64,000 bases of DNA, taken from Flavobacteriales bacterium. GTDB lineage: Bacteria; Bacteroidota; Bacteroidia; Flavobacteriales_F; PHOS-HE28. The notes below the pieces were generated by a model. The model was given only the letters and a program-made list of their open reading frames with translations, was not told the origin of the DNA and did not search any database. This document shows, in pieces, positions 53,301 through 60,244 of this stretch (the stretch's first letter is position 1; each line of letters starts with the position of its first letter). Position numbers and translations under genes: made by a program. The stretch covers positions 1 to 64,000 of the forward strand of contig JAIOIH010000040.1 in NCBI GenBank assembly GCA_019912395.1. Reading direction: 5' to 3'.

Positions 53301-55304
53301 TGCTGCAATATGTACACTTGGCGGCGTGGTGGAAATGCTTACTGTGATCGTATCCACTACCGGTGTGGAACATCCGGAACTGGTGGCGGTTATTATGATA
53401 ATACCGCTGACGGGGACGGCGATGGGCCCGAAGACGTTCCCGTTCACGATGGGCGGAATGGTGGTATATGTGTCGTCCTGATACTCCCAGGTCACAGTAG
53501 GTGTGGTTGCGTCACAGCTCACCGGAGAAACGCTCAAGGGACCGAGGCTAGCAACATCACAGACGTTCACATCCGACGGTGTCGTGAAGGATGGCGGAGC
53601 ATGCACGGTGATGTTCTCCATGTGATCGCTGACCGGACAGATGGAGTCGTTCAGGTGCATGGTGATGGCGTAGGTCCCTGGGCCGTCAATGTTCCATTGG
53701 GGGTTCGGCGATATTGGCCCGTTCACCGGGTCCGTGAAGTTGATCGAGAAGGGGGTGTCACAGATGTCCTGACCGGATGCGCTATAACTATAGCTAACAC
53801 CTGAACAGATGCCGTTCAACGTGCTTGTGTTGGAGGCCGCCACCACCATGTTTTCCGTGAGGCAGGAGGGCGAGGGGAGCGAAAGGCTGAAATCGGCGGT
53901 GCTGGGCGCGGAAACACACACGGTATCCTCAAAGACGGAGATGCCACAAGCATTGGCGATGTGGAGCCGGATGGTATAGGTGCCCGGGAGGGGAAAGCTG
54001 ACCGAAACATCGTTGGTTCCGTGGATCCATGCCGCCGGGTCCAGTGGATCGCCACCGTCACTGCCCAAGCTCCCAGGTCCTACGATCGCACCGGTAGGCG
54101 TTATTTCCCAGTATATGGTATCCAGCGGTACGCAACTCGCTAATTGATTATTGAACGGTACGGGTATAATGGACTGGCCTTGGCTGGTGTTATGCAGATG
54201 CAAGGTTTGGGATGTGCAAAGCCGATGGTCCACATCGTCCATAGTGAAGTCGGCGACCGGTGCATCCACGATACGTATTGGTGCGACGGTCACAGTGGGG
54301 CCAGAACCGCAGGCATTATAGGTGTTGACCGTGATGGAAAAGGCTTCTTGGTGCAATGAGTTCGTGGTGTGCCCGCAGGAAGTCTCATCGAAAGTGAAGG
54401 ACAAGGAGGGAGGCAGCGGATGTTCGAGGACGATAACGTCCCTGCCATCATCTATGATGATCTCGTAGAGAGTACCGGGCGCATTGTTCAGGCCGCCAAT
54501 AACGGCGGCTGAAAGTGTATAGCCCTCGCAACTAACAAGGGGGATGGACGGTGCACTGATGGGGCCCTCCGGTGGTATGTTCTGCCCATTGTAGATCCCT
54601 ACCCGCAGCGTATCGGAACACCCGTTATCATTTGTCACCACATACTGGACCGGTGTAAAACCAAGGGGATAGTCCCTGTTTATGTTAAGCCACCCCAATG
54701 GAAGTCCACTGCTGGGTGGCGCGATCCCCCAATCCACGTTCATCAGGATCGGGGTTGTGGCGATGGTGCCGTTGTCCGCGAAAGTGATGTTGAGCGGATC
54801 GGTGCCGTTGCAGGTACTCAAGGTATACGCCACGTTGTAATAATCATTGTAAACAGGGACTTGGGCCAGCGTTGGTGAAGTCGCTGTCAAGGCGGCGTGA
54901 GGCGTAGCCAACACAGTGATGCTAAGGTCCAAAGGGCTATTGGTACATGGATCGCCGTTGGCATCACTCGCCGCAACAGTGAAACTGTATGTTTGATCTA
55001 CTGTGCTGGCTGGCGGATTGAAGAACGGGGATGCGCTGTCCGTGGCGCTCAAGTAGCCCGCGCCGGTACCGGTCCATGTGATTTCATCGGGGGTACCTCC
55101 TTGCACCACACCGGTCAATTTCTTTTTATAGCCGCAATAGGATTGTCCGGACCATGCGGGCACTTGCAGTGCACACTGCGCGAACGTGCCTTGTGGCATC
55201 GCTACGAGAAGGGCGATCAAAAGGCCAATGCCCTGTGAGATCGGCTTCGCGCTCACGCGGATCACCGTTGAGCGCATGGTCCTGCTGGGTGGAAAGTGCA
55301 TCAT
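50316..55304 (-). CDS. Very large PKD-repeat protein with T9SS type B sorting domain
   Basis: A 1662-residue secreted protein. After a basic N-terminus and signal helix (GIGLLIALLVAMPQGTFAQ, about 25-43) it carries a long series of Ig-like and PKD modules, recognisable by WDFGD/WTWGD/WNYGD turns (for example DWDFDDP, VWTFGDMNS, AWTWGDGH, VWDFGDTTP, WNYGDGG) and paired cysteines. The last ~95 residues (VPNAFTPNGDRDNEKFR, IFDRWGKEVF, LIR) are the type B sorting domain. Such proteins are surface adhesins or stalk-like appendages. Two adjacent ATGs (55304, 55301) and one at 55277 are possible starts. Codon third positions look less GC-biased than in neighbouring genes. Confidence 0.88.
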   Translation of the reverse strand: MMHFPPSRTMRSTVIRVSAKPISQGIGLLIALLVAMPQGTFAQCALQVPAWSGQSYCGYKKKLTGVVQGGTPDEITWTGTGAGYLSATDSASPFFNPPASTVDQTYSFTVAASDANGDPCTNSPLDLSITVLATPHAALTATSPTLAQVPVYNDYYNVAYTLSTCNGTDPLNITFADNGTIATTPILMNVDWGIAPPSSGLPLGWLNINRDYPLGFTPVQYVVTNDNGCSDTLRVGIYNGQNIPPEGPISAPSIPLVSCEGYTLSAAVIGGLNNAPGTLYEIIIDDGRDVIVLEHPLPPSLSFTFDETSCGHTTNSLHQEAFSITVNTYNACGSGPTVTVAPIRIVDAPVADFTMDDVDHRLCTSQTLHLHNTSQGQSIIPVPFNNQLASCVPLDTIYWEITPTGAIVGPGSLGSDGGDPLDPAAWIHGTNDVSVSFPLPGTYTIRLHIANACGISVFEDTVCVSAPSTADFSLSLPSPSCLTENMVVAASNTSTLNGICSGVSYSYSASGQDICDTPFSINFTDPVNGPISPNPQWNIDGPGTYAITMHLNDSICPVSDHMENITVHAPPSFTTPSDVNVCDVASLGPLSVSPVSCDATTPTVTWEYQDDTYTTIPPIVNGNVFGPIAVPVSGIIIITATSSGCSTPVVDTITVSISTTPPSVHIAALDSSLCGSDTLTLTADAIPGATYTWTGPSPVSIPAGTDNFVVVSNWLPGEYSVSVSLGDCEGPLSTVTITELTTPTLSVTGPLVLCPGVASTVLTASGADNYVWTDADDNQLSTFADVTVDAPGGGITVTGTLANGCSAEETVIVSTVNTVPHITVFPDTGCVGTQMQFDDLTVGATDWDWDFDDPPFFHGMTANEIHTYGFAGTYTVTLIVNSNTPCPVDTSFTVVINEPTTPTFSLDPAVGCSGEMFCVINASVATTPTTYTWLIADEPPYIGPSPPCNVLTATGVDAVYNVELTTSVTGCPDQVLTDQITVNPFPVATLGYSWPADSSTCSPLEVTFVNLSQANWDDTIHDTIFFSNSTLTPFPNDTLTPFPNNDPVALTFTAINVPVVYTATLHTWNACGMDADTIEFTVLPPLVGAFFDAPGPVCEDSTLHFISLAAGAQSWVWTFGDMNSSNLENPDHTYIGWGDFPVHLHVNGYCGQADWDDVVHVLQPPVATFTLDTDSLCEGTFINVISTTSDMANYAWTWGDGHVSDYTLPSHQYVEEGTYTVTLVVTDDQFPACSHDTAVVVTVLPVPNDSVTVSHSSCEQDTVHFQLTAQNSTNYVWDFGDTTPISSLPSPIHLYPIAGNYIATLTSTAPGGCTQVQEFPIPVGQTPVAVISLDPVDPCASPAPVSAIAGANQPGTQVQWFLDGLFASDLEQLSTSTTVPGDHTLLLLNVLGGCSSSYTTTFHTELLPIPAFSVDTACQGIPVAISNSSQFSHGYWWTWVGADSVIHHDDRIYPIMVFNAPGLVSVGLQVTGSGGCITELTQTVSVSWFPRENFTSEPGEACGWVKYSVAVDSSSLSYTWNYGDGGPWIENRPGQHDFTNAEGPGFNTCLRVANSVGCADTICHTVFVDPCVWVPNAFTPNGDRDNEKFRPVVWPLKYMDSWSIFDRWGKEVFTTDDPNAGWDGTFNGMDCPIDVYLWQMLVLDKDGSDKPESRSGHITLIR

Positions 55305-55359
55305 GGGGTGGTTCTGATCAAGTGTATGCGGAGCTGTCGCAGCCGGTTCAAAAGAGGGA

Positions 55360-55743
55360 TCAATTCAAAGCCTGGCATAACGGCAGATGCCAAGGCCATA
55401 CAGATAATAGAAGAAGGCATAGCAAGTCCACGACCACCGCAATTTGAAAGATCCATACGGTATTGTCCAGCGTTTTTTGAACAACGTGTTCATATCGTCC
55501 CGGTTTATCCGCCCGAAGCAGACCGCAATACGCGCAATGTGCATAGGTGCCGGGCAATGCAAGGCATATCACAGGAACTTCAGCGATGTGCATTTCTTCA
55601 GCTATTTTTCCCACGCAACGAAACTCGCACATTCCGCTCTTGGTGCTCAATATCAATGTATATCCGGCAGGATTTGACTGAAGACCGGCGGCAATAACGC
55701 TCTTCGTGGAGCATGTATCACAGGGCTTCACGTCGCACTTCAT
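55360..55743 (-). CDS. Possible small cysteine-rich membrane protein
   Basis: A 127-residue open frame with ATG at 55743. It contains CDTC, CEFRC and HCAYC pairs and a clear terminal hydrophobic helix, VWIFQIAVVVDLLCLLLLSV. No family is recognised. It starts immediately beside the left end of a repeat element (55755), and the open frame continues into that repeat, so the true N-terminus may have been lost. It precedes the PKD gene by 55 bases on the same strand. It could be a real gene, a remnant or chance. Confidence 0.35.
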   Translation of the reverse strand: MKCDVKPCDTCSTKSVIAAGLQSNPAGYTLILSTKSGMCEFRCVGKIAEEMHIAEVPVICLALPGTYAHCAYCGLLRADKPGRYEHVVQKTLDNTVWIFQIAVVVDLLCLLLLSVWPWHLPLCQALN

Positions 55744-55754
55744 CACTTCCTTGC

Positions 55755-55964
55755 ACGTCATTGCGAGCCGTTCGGAATGCGTGAAAGCGCAGATCGAACG
55801 GCGAAGCGATCTCAGGCGTAGCACTCGGATCGGCCAAGTGCGTTCGTGGAATTCCCCGCGCCGGAGTTGTGGATGCCGTGCTTCCCGCCAATCCGTGCCA
55901 ACCTGCCTGAGATCGCTTCGCGGCCACCCCGCGCTACCGCGCGTGCTGCCCACTCGCGATGACG
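55755..55964. repeat. Long-inverted-repeat element, complete copy 1
   Basis: Left half 55755-55838 runs from ACGTCATTGCGAG through GGCGAAGCGATCTCAGGC to CGGATCGGCCAAG. Right half 55892-55964 runs from TCCGTGCCAACCTGCCTGAG to CTCGCGATGACG. The two halves are imperfect inverted repeats of about 60 bases, so the whole can form a very large hairpin. The core phrase CGTCATTGCGAG is known from dispersed repeats in many bacteria. Confidence 0.8.
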
Positions 55965-56018
55965 CGCGTTGTGGCACGCACAGCATGTCCGACGAGCCGC
56001 ACAGCACTTCTTCCACGC

Positions 56019-56102
56019 ACGTCATTGCGAGGCCGTTGGAGCGCACGGAAGTGCGGGCCAAGGGCCGTAGCAATCTCAGGCGGGCCGCTCGGATCGGCCA
56101 AG
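56019..56102. repeat. Long-inverted-repeat element, left half only (copy 2)
   Basis: ACGTCATTGCGAG to GGATCGGCCAAG is present without a following right half. The stop codon of the MmeI-like gene begins 11 bases later (56114). In complete copies that position is the short spacer. Confidence 0.75.
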
Positions 56103-56113
56103 CACTACACCAA

Positions 56114-58888
56114 TCACTTCTTCTTCTTCACCCCCGCCAACAACCCCGCCACATACTTCTCATACAACTCAAACAAGAACTCCACCCGCTTCGCATCATT
56201 GGCGAAGGCTTGCGGACGGTAGCACTTGTCCACGGCCTTGTCCAGGGCTTGGTGGGCCTTTACCAGTGCAGGCGGCATGGTGAGCGGGTCGTAGAGATCC
56301 GCTAAGCTGGCGGTGGGGAATTGGGCGCGGGCATCCAGCACACCTTGGGCGGCGGTTTCAACGGTGGCTTGTTGCGCGGCGGTGGGTTGCTCGGGCCAAG
56401 GGTAGTTGTTGTAGACGATGTCCTTGGAGTAGCGGTAGTCGCTCTTCAAGCGGCCACACACTGAACGCATCCATGCATTGTGCATGGTGCTGCTCAACAT
56501 GCCAAAGTGATAGCGAGTGGCATTGGGCAAGATCTTGACCAAGTTGCTCGCTAAGGTCTTAGGATCCTCAAATCCGATCGGGATGAATGGTCTTCGTTCC
56601 GAGGAAACTTCCGGAATGATCAGATAGGCTTCCTTAGGCATGTTCTCCACATGGAAGCGGGTAGGCGTGCTGGCCAATTTCTGTGTCGGTGCGCTCTTGC
56701 TGGCGAGCCGGACCTGTTTCACAGCTTCGATCCGCTTCAACACTTCAGGCATCGAACGCAATTCACTTGGTGGCGTATCGCCCAACCAGAGGCACCAGCG
56801 TTGCCAGCCGTTGATGAATTCGGCGCTGCCCAACCAGCGGCGGAAGTACTTCTTGGATCCCGGCTCGATTTTGATGAAGCCTGCTTTCTCTTCGTCCGTG
56901 AAGAGGTAGTTGCCACCATCAATGGGCTTGTTGCCGATGCCGATCTCCGGCACGGCACAAAGTGGTTTGCTCCGGCTGCCGATCACCACATCCGGGCCTT
57001 CCACCAAATACGGGTTGATGTTCCGCACCACCTGCTCATTTGGTTCGCCGCGCTCATCGGCATAGCTGAACAAGCGCTTTTTGTCCACATCGAAATCCGC
57101 GAAGCCGACGATGACGCAATGCACGGCGGCCACGCCGCGCGCCTCGTTGTTCCAGCGGAAGGTGCGGTGCGCGAAATGGATCTTGATGCCCTTCGCAAGC
57201 AAGGGTCCCCAGAGGGCGCCCACTTGTTCACCTTGGGTGATGCTGTTAGTGCTGACGAAGGCGCTTCGCGTTTGCTTGTCCCCGTGTGCCCACATGTACT
57301 GCGCCGCCAAGCCATACCAGCCGCAGACGAAGTCCAGTGTGCCCGCGCCCCTTACGCCGGGGAAGATGCGCAGGAGGTCCGTGCGCATTTCCGGGGTCAT
57401 CAGTTTGCTGCCGATGAATGGCGGGTTGCCGAGGATGTAGTCGTACCTCACGTCATTCCGGGTCCGACCCGGGATCCCGGCTACTTCCGAGTCCTCCAAC
57501 AAACCCTGCCAATCCGTAGTGAGCGCATTCGCGCAAGCAACGGTGGCGCTCGCCCGCAGTGGTATCCGCACCATATACTCCCCAAAGGCCGCGCTGATGC
57601 GCTGGTTCATCTGGTGGTCCATCAGCCACATGGCGACCTGCGCGATCTGCGCGGGGAATTCCTCGATCTCTATTCCATAAAAGCGGTCCACGTTCAGCAG
57701 CACCAGCTTGTCCACGTCCACCACTTGTTGGCCCTTCAGTTGCGCGGTGATCACGGCGATCTCCAGTTCGCGCAGCTCGCGGTAGGTGATCACCAGGAAG
57801 TTGCCGCAACCGCAAGCGGGGTCCAGGAAGCGCAGCTCGCTCAGCTTCTTGTGGAACTGGTCCAGCTTGGGCTTGCTGCCCTTCACTTTATCGAACTCGT
57901 CCCAGAGCTCGTCCAGAAAAAGCGGCTTGATGAGCTTCAGGATGTTCTGCTCGCTGGTGTAGTGCGCGCCAAGGTTGCGGCGGGCCTTGGCATCCATGGC
58001 GCTTTGGAAAAGCGCACCGAAGATGGCGGGGCTGATGCGGCTCCAGTTCAGCCCGGCGCATTCCAGCAGCGTAACGCGCATGCTGCCGTTCCAATCGGCG
58101 ATGGGCAACGGATCCGCGAAGAGCTTGCCGTTGATGTACTTGAAGTCCTTCAGGCGTTCGTCCAGGTTCTTCTGGCGCTTCTCTTCCGGCGTGTTCAGCA
58201 ACTGGAAGATGCGGGCGAGCTGCGGCCCGGTGTCGGTGCCGTCCTCGCGGGTCTGGTCCACGATGAAGTTGTAGAAGGCATCCTGCTCGAAGATGCCGGT
58301 GTCGTCGGCGAAGAGGATGAAGAGCAGGCGCACGAGGTAGACCTCCAGCTCCTTCCCGCCATAGCCGGAGGCCTTCAGCTCATCGTGCAGCTCGCCCATG
58401 TATTCCGCCGCGCGGATGTTCACGGGATCCTGCTCGCGCAAGGGGCGCACCTCATAACCGGCAATGAAGTCGAAGAGCTCGATGCGCTGCGGCAGGTCCT
58501 CCAGCAGCAGTTCCGTTTCCACACCGCTCTCCAGATCGTACAGTACGAAGCGTGCAAAATCGCTGACGATGATGTACCGCGGCTTCTCATGCTCCTTCAC
58601 GCCATGGAGGTAATCGACGGCCTGTATAGCGGCCTTCTTCAGGTCCTTGCCGCGGCTCTTGTGCTCAATGAGCACCATGCCGGGCCAGAAGTAATCGATC
58701 TTGCCGAGGGCATCATCCAGCTTGCGCACATGCACTTCGTAGCTGCCCACGGTGCGGGAACGGATTCCGAAGATGTGGAAGAACTCATACCAGAAGGTCT
58801 TGGCATCGGCCTCCTCGTCACTGGCCCCGGCCCATTGCTTGGCGAACTTGGTGGCACGGGTACGTATCTCGCGGCGGCTCAATGGCAT
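56114..58888 (-). CDS. MmeI-like type IIL/IIG restriction-modification enzyme (fused endonuclease and DNA methyltransferase)
   Basis: A 924-residue single-chain enzyme. The N-terminal nuclease has the PD-ExK signature D65-(9)-E75-H-K77 (IDYFWPGMVLIEHK), the same spacing as MmeI. A helical connector leads to NLGAHYTSEQNILKLI (about 305), the SAM-binding motif FLDPACGCGNF (354-364) and the adenine-methylation motif NPPF (488-491). The C-terminal ~400 residues form the target-recognition domain. Such enzymes methylate one strand of an asymmetric site and cut about 20 bases away. Residues about 468-480 (57449-57488) are encoded by a palindromic repeat. It has no separate R or S gene, and it is bordered by repeats on both sides. 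Confidence 0.88.
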   Translation of the reverse strand: MPLSRREIRTRATKFAKQWAGASDEEADAKTFWYEFFHIFGIRSRTVGSYEVHVRKLDDALGKIDYFWPGMVLIEHKSRGKDLKKAAIQAVDYLHGVKEHEKPRYIIVSDFARFVLYDLESGVETELLLEDLPQRIELFDFIAGYEVRPLREQDPVNIRAAEYMGELHDELKASGYGGKELEVYLVRLLFILFADDTGIFEQDAFYNFIVDQTREDGTDTGPQLARIFQLLNTPEEKRQKNLDERLKDFKYINGKLFADPLPIADWNGSMRVTLLECAGLNWSRISPAIFGALFQSAMDAKARRNLGAHYTSEQNILKLIKPLFLDELWDEFDKVKGSKPKLDQFHKKLSELRFLDPACGCGNFLVITYRELRELEIAVITAQLKGQQVVDVDKLVLLNVDRFYGIEIEEFPAQIAQVAMWLMDHQMNQRISAAFGEYMVRIPLRASATVACANALTTDWQGLLEDSEVAGIPGRTRNDVRYDYILGNPPFIGSKLMTPEMRTDLLRIFPGVRGAGTLDFVCGWYGLAAQYMWAHGDKQTRSAFVSTNSITQGEQVGALWGPLLAKGIKIHFAHRTFRWNNEARGVAAVHCVIVGFADFDVDKKRLFSYADERGEPNEQVVRNINPYLVEGPDVVIGSRSKPLCAVPEIGIGNKPIDGGNYLFTDEEKAGFIKIEPGSKKYFRRWLGSAEFINGWQRWCLWLGDTPPSELRSMPEVLKRIEAVKQVRLASKSAPTQKLASTPTRFHVENMPKEAYLIIPEVSSERRPFIPIGFEDPKTLASNLVKILPNATRYHFGMLSSTMHNAWMRSVCGRLKSDYRYSKDIVYNNYPWPEQPTAAQQATVETAAQGVLDARAQFPTASLADLYDPLTMPPALVKAHQALDKAVDKCYRPQAFANDAKRVEFLFELYEKYVAGLLAGVKKKK
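57449..57488. repeat. REP-like palindrome inserted in frame in the MmeI-like gene
   Basis: CACGTCATTCCGGG, then GTCCGACCCGGGATCCCGG, is a widespread intergenic repeat type (its translation in other genomes is the familiar VIPGLTRDPG). Here it lies inside the coding region, just before the methyltransferase NPPF motif. The frame is kept, adding residues reading SEVAGIPGRTRNDV. Confidence 0.7.
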
Positions 58889-58988
58889 GTGGCGAAGATG
58901 GGGAAAGATGTGGTTCAGTGGATGGGGTGTGCCGGAGCGCCTTCAAAGCACGTCCCGGGCGTTGCGGCGTGCGGTGCTCCTTTCTTGC

Positions 58989-59189
58989 ACGTCATTGCGA
59001 GGGGTTTGGAATGCGCGGCAGCGCATACCGAACGGCGAAGCAATCTCAGGCGGACCGCACGGATCAGCCAAGTGCATTTCACAATTCCGTTCTTGATGGA
59101 CACTGCTTCCCGCTGATCCGTGCCAACCTGCCTGAGATTGCTTCGCGGCCAGCCCGCGCTCACGCGCATGCTTCCCACTCGCAATGACG
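58989..59189. repeat. Long-inverted-repeat element, complete copy 3
   Basis: Left half 58989-59072, spacer, right half 59117-59189, with a second, diverged copy of the right tip to 59224 (CTCGCGATGACGTG). It lies 100 bases upstream of the MmeI-like start codon. Confidence 0.8.
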
Positions 59190-59260
59190 AGCGTTGTGGC
59201 GCGTGCTGCCCGCTCGCGATGACGTGCGTTGTGGGGAGTGCTGCGGAGTCTCTCCATCGC

Positions 59261-59790
59261 ACGTCATTCCTTCCGGGCACGTCATTCCGAACGCCGAAGC
59301 AACCTCAGGCGCAGCGCACGGATCGGCCAAGCGTCCCTGCCGAATGTCACCGGCCTTCAGCCTCGCGCACTAAGGCGTCGAACAGATCCAGCCAGCCGGG
59401 GTTCATGGACTCGATCAATTTGATCTTGGCTTTTCGACTGCCTGCCTTGATCTTCCGCTCAAGTTCGATGGCCTCTTCGATGTAGGACAAGTGCTGGTAA
59501 TACACGAGCTTGTCCAAATTGTACCGGGCCGTAAAGCTCCGGGGATCATGTTTGGTCTTGTGCTGGTAGCCGCGAACGAGCAGTTCACTGGTGACACCGG
59601 TGTAAAGCACACCGTTCTTCTTGTTCGTCATGATGTAAACACTACCACCTCGTTGCATCAGGAGACCAAAATAAGTGATCCGGAGTGTTGTGGGCACCGT
59701 GCGTCTCACACGTCCGTGCCAACCTGCCTGAGATTGCTTCGGGAACAGCCTGCGCTCCCGCGCATTCTGTTCCCTCGCAATGAGGAGCGT
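59261..59790. mobile_element. Candidate autonomous version of the long-inverted-repeat element, carrying a GIY-YIG nuclease
   Basis: A left half (59261-59331, diverged at its tip, with a second tip at 59279) and a right half (59713-59785) are separated by about 380 bases that contain one complete GIY-YIG gene on the minus strand. Compared with complete copy 6, the left flank matches through GAATGTCA (59342-59349) and the right flank resumes at GTGTTG (59685). In copy 6 the same two phrases are three bases apart (59934-59941 and 59945-59950). The stop codon of the gene overlaps the first phrase. This suggests that the short copies are internally deleted forms of this longer one. Confidence 0.6.
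59347..59658 (-). CDS. Small GIY-YIG family nuclease
   Basis: A 103-residue protein, full length for the stand-alone UPF0213/GIY-YIG class. The N-terminal motif pair is VYI (residues 7-9) and LYTG (18-21), with the catalytic-helix Arg in the LLVRGYQHK stretch and the conserved Glu/Lys region IEEAIELERKIKAGSRKAKIKLIE. It ends in NPGWLDLF. GIY-YIG domains cut DNA. The role of these short versions, abundant in Bacteroidota genomes, is unknown. The ATG at 59658 begins MQRGGSVYIMT. The gene lies between the left and right halves of the repeat element. Confidence 0.9.
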   Translation of the reverse strand: MQRGGSVYIMTNKKNGVLYTGVTSELLVRGYQHKTKHDPRSFTARYNLDKLVYYQHLSYIEEAIELERKIKAGSRKAKIKLIESMNPGWLDLFDALVREAEGR

Positions 59791-59839
59791 TGTGGCGTGT
59801 GCATCTGACACGGCGAGGCGCACGGCCTTCCTTTTCCGC

Positions 59840-60041
59840 ACGTCATTGCGAGCCGTTCGGGATGCGCGACAGCGCATATCGAACGGCGAAGCAATCTCAG
59901 GCGTAACGCAGGGATCGGCCAAGAGCATTGAGGGAATGTCATTCGTGTTGGACACTGCTTCCCGCTGATCCGTGCCAACCTGCCTGAGATCGCTTCGGAA
60001 ACAGCCTGCGCTCCCGTGCATTCTGTTCCCTCGCAATGACG
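59840..60041. repeat. Long-inverted-repeat element, complete copy 6
   Basis: Left half 59840-59923, spacer with GAATGTCA-TTC-GTGTTG, and right half 59969-60041 (TCCGTGCCAACCTG to CTCGCAATGACG). This is the best-preserved copy. It lies between the GIY-YIG-bearing element and the P-type ATPase gene. Confidence 0.82.
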
Positions 60042-60244
60042 AGCGCTATGGCGCGTGCTGGACCTCCGCTCGCCTGAAGGCTAAAACCGCCAAAAGACCT
60101 GGAGTGCCAGAGGTTCGTCACCCTCTGGGCCAAGCGCCGAAAGCCAAGAAATGGAATGTCCGCCGATCCCTCTTTTCGAACAAGGCAACAACCGTCAGCC
60201 CCGGCTTGCACGGGGATGTGCATCTTTGGCCATCGCCACGCGCC

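Noticed and set aside
56651-59116. 821-residue open frame antisense to the MmeI-like gene
   Set aside because: The opposite strand carries clear nuclease and methyltransferase motifs; this frame also runs through repeats.
59972-60244. Upstream start for the P-type ATPase
   Set aside because: The extra residues are translated repeat element (copy 6); the ATG at 60245 gives the normal family N-terminus.
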